A stretch of DNA of 64,000 nt from DTLC01 sp964555645. Its GTDB lineage: Bacteria; Verrucomicrobiota; Verrucomicrobiia; Limisphaerales; DTLC01. Under the pieces are notes generated by a model. That model had not been told where the DNA came from, searched no databases, and was given only the letters and a program-made list of their open reading frames with translations. The stretch is taken from NCBI GenBank assembly GCA_964555645.1, contig CAZKTA010000001.1:1-64000 (forward strand). The letters run 5' to 3'. The translations under genes and the position numbers were made by a program. Positions 18,826 through 27,800 of the stretch are shown piece by piece (the stretch's first letter is position 1; each line of letters opens with the position of its first letter).

Positions 18826-18992
18826 TTGTGATTCGAGTCCAAACGGACCTGGGCATACTTGAGCATCGAACGTGGGTTGGCAAAGGGCACCTAACGCCGG
18901 TTTTTACCTCGGGGTGGCATACGTTTTGGATGACACACTAAACACGGCGGCATTGCAAAAAACGGCTATACTAAATATGATTTGGCAACGTT

Positions 18993-19949
18993 GTGCAGGC
19001 GCTGACTTCATACGTTTGCAAGCTGACAGCCGAGCAGGCAACTGCTTTGCGCGAGTACTTGATCTGGCATGGGTTCGAGTTCAAAGAAGTGCCGTATGCC
19101 GAGTTTGCCGCGCAAAAACCTGACCTTAGCCTCGCTTGCTACCGGAGCGGTAAATTGGTTGTACAGGGCAAAGGCACACAAGAATTCGTCGAGTTCGTGC
19201 TCGAGCCGCTAATTTTGAAAGAGGCAAAGCTCGGTTACGAAACAGTTTTGAACCCCGAGCTGTTAGAGCCGCGCATCGGTGTGGACGAGAGCGGTAAGGG
19301 TGATTTTTTTGGCCCGTTGTGTGTTGCGGCGGTATACGTGAACAGTGCGGTTCTGAAGGCGTGGCAGCAAGCCGACATCCGCGACTCGAAACAAATCACC
19401 AGCACAGCAAAGGTTCACGCGTTGGCACGGCTGATCCGCAAGACGCCCGGGTGCGTCACCGCTCTCGTCACGATTGGCAACGAAGCCTATAACCGCCTGT
19501 ACACCAAATTGGACAACGTAAATGCGTTGCTTGCGTGGGCGCACGCACGTGCTATTGAGAATCTCCTTGCACGTAAACAACAGCTTGATCCCCCGCCGGT
19601 CCGTGTGATCAGCGACCAGTTTGCAGCCAGTCAGGAAACGCTGAAAAATGCCATGATGCAACTCGGGCGACGGGTCGAACTTGTGCAGAAACACCGTGCC
19701 GAAACGGACGTTGCGGTTGCCGCAGCGTCGATTCTTGCGCGTGCAGAGTTCTTGCGTCGGCTTGCGCTGCTCGAAAAACAATTCGGTGTTACGCTGCCGC
19801 GCGGCGCATCAAATCGTGTGGAACAAGCCGCGCGCGAATTTATTGCCAGGCACGGCCCAGATGCGCTTGCCAAGGTCGCAAAAATGCATTTCCGCACTTC
19901 GACACGCGTGCGTAGCGCTGCTGAACAACTGAAGGCTGCCTCAGAGTAA
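18993..19949 (+). CDS. rnhC: ribonuclease HIII
   Basis: Cleaves the RNA strand of RNA-DNA hybrids. Residues ~1-85 match the TBP-like substrate-binding domain that marks RNase HIII rather than HII. The catalytic domain begins IGVDESGKGDFFGPLCVAA (Asp98, Glu99), with RDSKQIT and AETDVAVAAASILARAEFL carrying further acidic residues. 318 residues, typical length. GTG start inferred from the fold boundary. It diverges from kdsD with ~170 bp between and converges with the App1-like gene. Confidence 0.93.
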   Translation: MQALTSYVCKLTAEQATALREYLIWHGFEFKEVPYAEFAAQKPDLSLACYRSGKLVVQGKGTQEFVEFVLEPLILKEAKLGYETVLNPELLEPRIGVDESGKGDFFGPLCVAAVYVNSAVLKAWQQADIRDSKQITSTAKVHALARLIRKTPGCVTALVTIGNEAYNRLYTKLDNVNALLAWAHARAIENLLARKQQLDPPPVRVISDQFAASQETLKNAMMQLGRRVELVQKHRAETDVAVAAASILARAEFLRRLALLEKQFGVTLPRGASNRVEQAAREFIARHGPDALAKVAKMHFRTSTRVRSAAEQLKAASE

Positions 19950-19995
19950 CGTTGGCTGCTTATGCGCACCCTGCGGAGTTATTTGGGACTGAAGA

Positions 19996-20040
19996 GTGTC
20001 AAACCGAGTTCAAGGTTCTGACTAATGTGCGGTTTGACAC
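19996..20040. repeat. inverted repeat between rnhC and the App1-like gene
   Basis: Perfect 11-base arms GTGTCAAACCG / CGGTTTGACAC separated by 23 bases, located in the gap between two convergent genes. There is no T-run on either side, so it is not a classical intrinsic terminator, although a bidirectional stop is possible. Confidence 0.6.
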
Positions 20041-20079
20041 CTGGCGGCGGGATGCCAGCGGCACGTTAGAACAGGTTCA

Positions 20080-20190
20080 TTAAAGCTGGCGCCGGAACAG
20101 CACACAAAGAGTAACAGCGTTTTTTTGTGGCTTTTGCGTTGTTTCATAGCTGGTATAGAACGGCTACTGGATTCTTGAAAGTGCCCTACA
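20080..20190. repeat. degenerate intergenic repeat, copy 1
   Basis: The stretch with GTGGCTTTTGCGTTGTTT ... AACGGCTACTGGATTCTTGAAA resembles 23550-23620 (GCGGCGTTTGCGTTGTTT ... AACGGCGACAGGATTTTTGAAA) at most positions and in the same order. It looks like a decayed dispersed repeat. Confidence 0.5.
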
Positions 20191-20193
20191 AAC

Positions 20194-21342
20194 TCAACCG
20201 ATCCCTCGGGAATGCAAGTTTACGTGCTGTAGCCGTGCCTTTGGCGGCAAAGCTTTTTCTTCGTTAAAATGTTCCCTCCGAATCTCTGTTGGTTCGCCAA
20301 AGACCTGCCAGAGCGTCTCCGGCAGGTCAGCAAAAGCTTTTTGATAACGCTCAGCTTCACGTGGTTCGCCTGTTACATCGCGGATCCAGATGCCAACGAC
20401 CTGCTGCGGATACTTTCGCGCCAGAGCGCCGTACACTTCTGGATCGCGTTCGCCCGAATCGCCGATGAACAGGAACTTCCTGTCCGGAAACCGGTTCAGT
20501 AGCGGCTCGAGCACGCTGAGCTTGTATTTTTCGGGGCCGGCCAACAGGCTCCGGAAACTTTCGGTTCGCCACCGGAACTTCTTGAGATGGAACGTGCCTT
20601 GTGGAAACCCGCTCGAGCGCACGAACTCGGCCAATGGCTGGTACAACTGCCACGGACTTGCGGACACATAGTGGAAAACAGCGCGGTTGGATTTTGCTAG
20701 TTCTTGGTAAAGCTGTGCCATGCCCGGCACCGGTTTGAACGGGCGCAGGAACGTGTTGCGCAGCATGGCGCGCCGATCAAGCACTTCGGTGATCTTAATC
20801 GTGTCGTCAATATCTGACACCACGCTCAATCCTTCCCGTTTCAACAGAAAACACAGACCTTTGAACTGGCGCGAATCAGTCCGTGCCAGAACGGCTTCGA
20901 ACTCAATTTCGAGGCCGTCCTGAGCAACAGCTTCTGGAACAGGCGGCTCTACATGCACAGTTGCGCTGAACCAGCCGTCGTCGCCTGTCCTGCCAGCCGG
21001 CAGGTTGGTCTTGCCCAGCCGCACAACCACGCTCTTGCGATGTTCGTGATCTACCAAAAACAACCTTGCCCGCTCGTTAAAGACGTGTTGTTCGGGGGGC
21101 GACATCTCGATATCGGCCAGATCAAGTGCCTTACGTAGGGCTGAAATGGCGAGCCGGCGACTTTCGTGCTCGTAAACACAACCTTGGATTTCAATTTCAC
21201 ATGCGCCATCAGGGGTGAAAACGCCAATCGATGGGTAAAACACAATCTGCTCGTCACGTCTGAGCCGGGTGTAATCCGCAGGCGCAGCCTCCACCGCCAA
21301 CACAAAGCAGACAACTGCGGTTAAGAAAAGTCGGTTTGTCAT
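20194..21342 (-). CDS. exported App1-like (DUF2183) phosphatidate phosphatase domain protein
   Basis: A 382-residue protein with an N-terminal signal peptide (MTNRLFLTAVVCFVLAVEAA) and a C-terminal HAD-fold domain: VVSDIDDTIKITEVL (~175-189, nucleophile DxDxT), YVSASPWQLYQPL, and KFLFIGDSGERDPEVYGALA. This is the App1/DUF2183 family, whose yeast member dephosphorylates phosphatidate to diacylglycerol. The N-terminal part (~25-165) is less conserved. Its start overlaps the stop of the GT28-type glycosyltransferase by 4 bases, so the two are translated together. A shared lipid pathway (phosphatidate to diacylglycerol to glycolipid) is a tempting inference, but the signal peptide would place this enzyme across the membrane from a cytosolic transferase. 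Confidence 0.85.
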   Translation of the reverse strand: MTNRLFLTAVVCFVLAVEAAPADYTRLRRDEQIVFYPSIGVFTPDGACEIEIQGCVYEHESRRLAISALRKALDLADIEMSPPEQHVFNERARLFLVDHEHRKSVVVRLGKTNLPAGRTGDDGWFSATVHVEPPVPEAVAQDGLEIEFEAVLARTDSRQFKGLCFLLKREGLSVVSDIDDTIKITEVLDRRAMLRNTFLRPFKPVPGMAQLYQELAKSNRAVFHYVSASPWQLYQPLAEFVRSSGFPQGTFHLKKFRWRTESFRSLLAGPEKYKLSVLEPLLNRFPDRKFLFIGDSGERDPEVYGALARKYPQQVVGIWIRDVTGEPREAERYQKAFADLPETLWQVFGEPTEIRREHFNEEKALPPKARLQHVNLHSRGIG

Positions 21343-22505
21343 TTTTTGAGTTCGATCCTAGCAACAACCTCATGGCAGATATCAAATGCCGCGTTGGGGC
21401 GCGCAAGTTTTTTGGCTGCACGCGACATTTTTGGCAGGCGCGTCGAGCCGAGCAGTTCAACGACCTTGCCCGGCAGCTCATCGGGCCGATTCACTTTCAG
21501 TGCAGCGCCGTGTTCAAGAAGGAAATCGGTGTTAGCTGATTCCTGACCTGGGATCGGATTGACGATTAACATTGGCTTGCCAATTGCAAGTGCCTCGGAG
21601 ATCGTTAGTCCCCCGGCTTTGGTGACTATGAGATTCGCCGCTGCCATCAGCTCGTGCATGTTTGACACAAAACCGAGCACGTGTGCCGGATGCGCAAATG
21701 CATGCGCGGCAAGTTCTGTGCGTAGTTTTTCGTTTCGCCCGCACACAACAACCATTTGAAATGGCTTGGTTGCTTTGTCCAACGCAATGACCGTGTCCGA
21801 AACCCCGCCCATGCCGAACCCGCCGCTTAACACCAGCACAACTGGCATATCATTGCGCAGACCAAGAGCACGCCGCGCAGTGCGCATGTTCGGTTTTTGG
21901 GTGAACTTGGGTGCTATTGGGATGCCGGTGACCAACACATTTTGCTCTTGCACACCGCGTACAACCAGACGCGCTTTTGTTGCCTGAGCCGCGACGCAAT
22001 ACACGTCAACACAAGCGTCTATCCAAAGCGCATGTGCGTCGAAATCTGTCACAACACTCGCCACAAGCACAGCCTGATGTCGCGAGTTCGCATCGGCATT
22101 TATCCGACTGGCGAACTGCCGGCGAGCGCGTTGTTTCCAAACCGCCAGCGTCCACAATGGCATGTAATGAGTACATAAAACCGCATCCGGACTAAACCTG
22201 TCGAGGTAACGCCCAAACTTGACGCGTGATCTGCTCGGGAACAACCTGCGTAACCGGTTAAGCGCACTGGCCACCTTTGGGCTGTCTGTCTTGTCGAAAA
22301 GAATCCCCCAAAGTTCGGGTGCATGTTCGGCAATTTGGACGTAACCTTGTGCGTGCAGCCGCCTGTTAAGCGGGGACGCAAACGTGAGCACGTCAATGCG
22401 TTCGACGATGTCGGTCGGCCGGCTTTGACGCCAGGCATCCTCCAATGCAGCAGCGGCAGCCAAGTGTCCGCCGCCTGCAGTTACCGTGGCAATAACAATA
22501 CGCAT
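21339..22505 (-). CDS. MGDG-synthase-type diacylglycerol glycosyltransferase (GT28)
   Basis: GT-B fold enzyme resembling plant MGDG synthase and bacterial processive diacylglycerol glucosyltransferases. Seen: IVIATVTAGGGHLAAAAALEDA at the N-terminus (glycine loop), VRFG-type lipid-binding middle, VLVLSGGFGMGGVSDTV, and the C-terminal nucleotide-sugar motif LIVTKAGGLTISEALAIGKPMLIVNPIPGQE. Start at ATG 22505, exactly at the glycine-loop N-terminus; the upstream 22 codons are unlike the family. 388 residues. It is the upstream gene of a two-gene unit with the App1-like phosphatase, overlapping by 4 bases. Likely makes a glycosylglycerolipid; UDP-glucose versus UDP-galactose cannot be told. Confidence 0.85.
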   Translation of the reverse strand: MRIVIATVTAGGGHLAAAAALEDAWRQSRPTDIVERIDVLTFASPLNRRLHAQGYVQIAEHAPELWGILFDKTDSPKVASALNRLRRLFPSRSRVKFGRYLDRFSPDAVLCTHYMPLWTLAVWKQRARRQFASRINADANSRHQAVLVASVVTDFDAHALWIDACVDVYCVAAQATKARLVVRGVQEQNVLVTGIPIAPKFTQKPNMRTARRALGLRNDMPVVLVLSGGFGMGGVSDTVIALDKATKPFQMVVVCGRNEKLRTELAAHAFAHPAHVLGFVSNMHELMAAANLIVTKAGGLTISEALAIGKPMLIVNPIPGQESANTDFLLEHGAALKVNRPDELPGKVVELLGSTRLPKMSRAAKKLARPNAAFDICHEVVARIELKK

Positions 22506-22762
22506 CAGGCTCTGAATACCTGTTTCAAGGCGCAAAAACATTGGCCGGTCCGTGCGCATCTGAAAAGTCAAAAACGTCTCAACACGATGCGAACCGGCCG
22601 TGTGCCTCAGGGCTTACTCTATGACAAGAAACGCACTGGCATGCGCAGACCTATTCAATCGGTAAATTGAACCGCAAAGGCAGTGAGATGCAGCGTTTTG
22701 TGTGTGAGACAAAAAGCGGCGCGTTGTTGGCATCTTGCCGGCGGCTCTTAACTAAACCTGCG

Positions 22763-22876
22763 GACGCCTCGGCGAGGCGTCTCTACCGAGCTTTTTCAAT
22801 GGTAGGGACGCATGGCCTCGTGCGTCCGAAATTTTTCGTGGCGGGGACACGTTGCCTCATGTGTCCGGACATTTTG
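22763..22876. repeat. hairpin-rich intergenic repeat, unit 1
   Basis: A ~114-base unit made of three consecutive hairpins: GACGCCTC-GGC-GAGGCGTC (22763-22781), GGACGCA-tggcctcg-TGCGTCC (~22806-22827) and GGACAC-...-GTGTCC (~22845-22866), joined by CTACCGAGCTTTTTCAATGG and GAAATTTTTCG. It recurs, diverged, at 23227-23336, and its parts are scattered between (22998-23012, 23034-23062, 23103-23128) and near 35930-36010. Confidence 0.8.
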
Positions 22877-23226
22877 TTCAGGACCATACGCCGCTGGTCT
22901 TGCAGTCGCATGAGCGGCCTCGCCAAACACTCCTCGGAAACCATGCACCACCGGCTTTTTCTGTCGTGCGTCGCCACCATCAGAAAGTTGTCGATGACAT
23001 AGACGCATGGCCTTGTGCATCTGCCATCTTTTTCTGGTAGGAACCGCTGGCCTCAGCCGTCCAAGTCAATTGGAGGAGCAGCTTCCACGCTGAGCGGTTC
23101 ACGGTGGGGACGCGCGGCCCTGGGCGTCTGCAAGCAGCCCGCAGAAACGCGAAGAACGCAGAGCTGGTTAAGATAAGCAAAAACTCGGTATGCTTTCAGC
23201 GCCCGCAGAAAAGCGCGCTGTTGCGG

Positions 23227-23336
23227 TCGGCTCGGCGAGGCATCTCTACCAAGCTTTTCAATGGTAGGGACGCATGGGTTCATGCATCCGAAGTTTTTCG
23301 TGATAGGTACACACGGCCTCGTGCCTTGGCAATTTG
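23227..23336. repeat. hairpin-rich intergenic repeat, unit 2
   Basis: Second full copy of the unit at 22763-22876, in the same orientation: CTCGGCGAGGCATCTCTACC, CTTTTCAATGGTAGGGACGC, CATGCATCCGAAGTTTTTCG, then a third diverged hairpin ending CAATTTG. Many substitutions break perfect pairing, suggesting it is older or decaying. Confidence 0.75.
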
Positions 23337-23389
23337 TTTGGCGGGGCTAGGTGGGCTCAGCTGTGCAGCCCTTTCGGTCGGCGGGGGCC

Positions 23390-23620
23390 GGCGTCTCAGC
23401 AATCACACCACAGAGAGGCCAAGGCACAGAGTGATAGCGGGGAGGCACAAGCACCGTGTTATCCGGCATGTTGTTGGAAAGAAAGCCAGCGTCAATCTCG
23501 TTAATACCCGGCTGCCACGGGACACCAGGAACACAAGTTGCGCAAGTGCATTTGCGGCGTTTGCGTTGTTTGGTGGCTGTAAAAACGGCGACAGGATTTT
23601 TGAAAATGCTCTTAGTATGA
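23390..23620. repeat. decayed low-complexity repeat tract
   Basis: Contains CACCACAGAGAGGCCAAGGC followed by GCACAGAG, reminiscent of the 'cacagagacacagag' intergenic motif found in many bacterial genomes, then the second copy of the element seen at 20080-20190. No coding frame is convincing. Confidence 0.45.
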
Positions 23621-23782
23621 TGTCCAGGATAGACTGCCCAGTGGTTATAAAGCAACACGCGCCGCCTGCAAGTGCAGGTCGGTACCATAACCAATTGAAC
23701 CGCGGGCTGGAGTCGGTCCCGGCTATGATAGTGGGTGCAGTAAGGTAATTTAACCGCTGGCACTCATTTCCAGTTGGAAAGC

Positions 23783-24466
23783 TTACTTTTTCGGGTAACC
23801 GACAGTTTGTGCGAGGATTACTTTTTGGTCTGGACGCAGTTTCATTACTTCGGCTAGGGCAGTCCGGTTCACCATGCCACGCACGACTGTGGCCAGTCCT
23901 TCTGAGGCGCAGTAAAGATAGACGTTTTGGCTGATGTAACCTGTGTCAGTGGCAGCATAAAATTCTTTGTCTTTCTCGGATGCATTACCCATCTTGGCGT
24001 AGTCTGCCACGAAGATCAGGTTCACAGGCGCGTCTTTCACAAACGGTTGGGGACCTGTCTCGGCACGAATGTCTTTTGCGAGTACAGGTTGCAATGTGTG
24101 CGTTTTTGCGTCGTACAGATAAAGCCCCTGCTCGAGCGCAACGTAAACGTCGATTTGCTGCCAGTTGCGTGCTGTTGGCGCTGTGCGATGTCCAGTTTCA
24201 GGCCGATTCACACCGCACGCTGCCCATAGCATGTCGCCCAAGACCTGCATCGGCAATGGTTCGGAGCTAAAGGCGCGTGTCGTTTTGCGTTCTTTGAGTG
24301 CTTGCATAAGCGGTTTGCCGCCGTCGGTACGTGGTTTGGGTAGAACGATCGGTTTGAGTTCTGCAACTTGCTTGGATTCAGCGGGTTGTTGTCCAACACA
24401 CCAAGTTGTGCAAATAAGCACTGCAAGCACCCCGATTAACACTGTACGCAAGGTGTTCATAATCAC
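23783..24466 (-). CDS. exported SagB/nitroreductase-family protein
   Basis: A 227-residue protein with a signal peptide (hydrophobic residues ~5-25, cleavage near CVGQQPAES) and an FMN-dependent nitroreductase fold of the SagB/ThcOx type: LKERKTTRAFSSEPLPMQVL, DMLWAACGVNRPETGHRTAPTARN, and GYISQNVYLYCASEGLATVVRG. Family members bind FMN and use NAD(P)H. Export of a flavoenzyme is notable, and its electron source outside the cytoplasm is unknown. It is separated from the glycosyltransferase by a 1.2 kb repeat field and diverges from nifJ. Confidence 0.85.
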   Translation of the reverse strand: MIMNTLRTVLIGVLAVLICTTWCVGQQPAESKQVAELKPIVLPKPRTDGGKPLMQALKERKTTRAFSSEPLPMQVLGDMLWAACGVNRPETGHRTAPTARNWQQIDVYVALEQGLYLYDAKTHTLQPVLAKDIRAETGPQPFVKDAPVNLIFVADYAKMGNASEKDKEFYAATDTGYISQNVYLYCASEGLATVVRGMVNRTALAEVMKLRPDQKVILAQTVGYPKK

Positions 24467-24816
24467 GCCTTTGGCTTTCCTGAATTTAATTGTTTTTTGC
24501 CAAGTCTAGGCTCGGCTGTTTTTGCATTTGCCCGTTCTTTGCCGGGTCCGTCAACTGCGACGGGTTATGTGTGTAGCAACACGCTAAGTTTTGCAAGTGC
24601 AAAAAAGTCATCGGGCCCTGCCGGTTTTATTAGGCTGGGCTGTTTGCACCGCGGTTAGTGCAACGATTTTCTGGACAATTGGATTGATTTAGCGCAAATA
24701 AAAGGCAGCACTTGCCAAGCTGAACCGGCTCAATGCACAGGTTGGGCTTGGAAAGCATGCTTGAGGCCGGATAAAACGCTTCCGAAAACTGTTCGGAATG
24801 CAAGGGGAGAGTTTGT
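24467..24816. other. divergent control region before nifJ
   Basis: No gene. It holds a perfect palindrome TTTTGCA-AG-TGCAAAA at 24589-24604, a plausible operator between the two divergent genes, and a strong ribosome site AAGGGGAG at 24802-24809 before the nifJ GTG. No clear promoter hexamers stand out. Confidence 0.5.
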
Positions 24817-27800
24817 GTGTTGAAGCGTTTTCGCCGCGCTTATGATGCAGCAAATGAATTGGTTGGACCTGTTATCAAAACAATGAGCAACAACAGCAAA
24901 GGCTTGATAGCAACAATTGACGGCAACGAAGCTGTAGCCTCGGTGGCGTATCGGTTGAACGAGGTAATTGCGATTTACCCAATCACACCTTCATCGCCAA
25001 TGGCAGAGTGGTGTGATCAATGGGCTTCCGAGGGCAAACGCAACATCTGGGGCACAATACCATCGGTTGTCGAAATGCAAAGTGAGGCTGGTGCAGCCGG
25101 TGTAGTACACGGCGCATTGCAAACCGGTTCGTTGGCAACCACCTTCACTGCGGCGCAGGGGTTACTGCTGAAGATTCCCAACATGTTCAAGATCGCAGGT
25201 GAATTGTTACCCACTGTTTTCCACATCTCAGCACGAACCGTTGCCACACACGCGCTCTCGATTTTCGGGGATCACAGCGACGTCATGGCTGCGCGCTCAA
25301 CCGGTTACGCCATGCTTAGCTCGGCTTCAGTGCAGGAGGCTCATGACTTCGCACTGATTGCGCATGCAGCATCGCTCCGAAGTCGTATCCCGTTCATGCA
25401 TTTCTTTGATGGGTTCCGCACATCGCACGAGGTACAAAAAATTTTTGAGCTTTCGGATGACGATTTGCGTGCGTTGATTGACGAGCGTGCCGTAGCTGAA
25501 CATCGTGCTCGGGCAATGACGCCTGATCGACCCGTACTGCGTGGCACCGCACAAAATCCGGATGCGTATTTCCAAGGGCGCGAAGCTGTGAACCCGTTTT
25601 ATGCGCGTTGCCCGCAAATTGTGGCTGAAGTGATGGAAATGTTTAGTGCACGTGTCGGGCGCAAATACGAATTGTACCAGTATGTCGGTGCACCAGACGC
25701 AGAACGCGTGATTGTGTTGATGGGGTCGGGTTGTGAAACTGCACACGAGACGGTTGACTACCTTGTTAAGCGCGGCGAGAAAGTGGGCGTGCTGAAGGTG
25801 CGGCTTTATCGGCCATTCGACGCGAAACGTTTTGCTGAGGCATTGCCAAGCTCGGTCAAGGCAATAGCCGTGCTGGACCGTACCAAGGAACCGGGTTCGG
25901 TTGGCGAGCCGCTGTTGCTTGATTGCGTGGCAGCAGTTTACGAAGCATTGGCCAACGGTTGGGGTAATCTTAAGCAAATGCCGAAGATTGTGGGCGGTCG
26001 GTACGGTTTGTCCTCGAAGGAATTCACGCCTGCAATGGTCAAAGCAGTCTTTGACAATTTGACGTTACCCAAGCCGAAGAACCATTTCACGGTGGGTATT
26101 CACGACGACGTATCGCACACAAGCCTAGAGTTTGATCCGGAGTTTTCAACTGAGTCGGCCAATGTGGTGCGGGCGATGTTCTACGGTCTTGGTGCAGACG
26201 GTACAGTCAGCGCAAACAAGAACTCGATCAAGATAATCGGCGAGGGCACAGAATTCTACGCGCAGGGCTATTTTGTTTACGACTCGAAGAAGTCGGGCTC
26301 CATGACAATCTCACATCTGCGGTTTGGGCCTGAGCCTATCCGCTCGACCTACTTGGTTAGCAAGGCAAACTTTGTTGCGTGTCATCAGCCGGTGTTCCTG
26401 GAGCGGTACAATGTTGTCAAACCACTTGTGCCAGGGGGCACATTCCTGCTGAACACACCCTACTCGAAGGACGATGTGTGGGACAAACTGCCGCGTGTGA
26501 TCCAACAGGAGCTCATCCAAAAAAAGGCGCGGTTTTACGTCATAGACGCCACGCGCGTAGCGCGCGAAAGCGGCATGGGCGGCCGAATCAACACAGTCAT
26601 GCAGGTGTGCTTTTTTGCATTGGCAGGTGTGTTACCGCGCGAGGAGGCAATCGCGGCAATCAAAGATTCCATCAAAAAAACCTACGGCAGAAAAGGCGAG
26701 GACATCGTCCAGAAAAACATTGCTGCGGTTGATAATGCACTTGCAAACCTGCACGAGGTGCAAATACCGGGCGCGGTTACAAGCCAGATTGAACAGGTCC
26801 CGCCTCTTGTTGGTAACCCACCCAAATACGTTGCGGAGGTGTTGGGTAAGCTTGCCGCCGGCTTTGGTGATGAGCTGCCGGTGAGTGCGTTTCCGTCAGA
26901 CGGTACGTTCCCGACCGGCACAACACAGTACGAAAAACGCAATCTTGCATTGGAGATACCAGTTTGGGACCCGAAGACCTGCATTCAATGCGGTAAATGC
27001 GTTGCAGTGTGTCCGCATGCCGTAATTCGAATGAAGGTTTACGAACCCAAACTGCTCGAAAATGCGCCGCCGACATTCAAGTCGGCAGACGCCCGCAGTC
27101 CCGAATGGAAGGGATTCAAGTTCACGTTACAAGTTGCACCTGAGGATTGCACCGGCTGCGCAATGTGTGTGGAGGTTTGCCCGGCACGAAACAAGGCCGA
27201 GGCAAAGCTCAAGGCCATCAACATGCAGCCCCAGGCACCGTTGCGGTTGCAAGAACGCGAAAACTGGAACTTCTTCATTTCAATACCGGATGTGGACCGG
27301 CGCAGAATCAAGGTCACTCAACTACGGCAGCAACAACTTATGCGGCCGTTGTTCGAGTTCTCGGGCGCATGCGCCGGTTGCGGCGAAACGCCGTATGTCA
27401 AGATGCTCACTCAGTTGTTTGGGGACAGACTTCTCATAGCAAACGCAACCGGTTGTTCGTCCATTTACGGTGGTAACTTGCCGACCACACCTTACACCGT
27501 TGACGCGTTCGGGCGCGGGCCGACCTGGTGCAATTCGTTGTTTGAGGACAACGCCGAGTTCGGCTTTGGGTTTAGGGTTTCGATTGACAAACAGAAAGAA
27601 TTCGCCACTGAACTACTCAAGAGACTAGCGCCTAAGGTCGGTGACGATCTTGTTGAGGCCATTGTCAAGGCAGACCAGAGCACTGAGGCAGGCATTTATG
27701 AGCAGCGTGAACGCATCGCAGCGCTGAAAATGAAACTGCGCCAGTTGCCTGACCCAGAAGCAAAATGGCTGTTGCCAATCGCAGATATGCTGGTGAAAAA

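Noticed and set aside
22667..23763. Frames of 60-214 codons in the repeat field
   Set aside because: Composition follows the hairpin repeats; frames switch strand and lack ribosome sites.
22500..23800. CRISPR array
   Set aside because: Repeats are few, long, diverged and hairpin-based, without regular spacers; no cas genes nearby.
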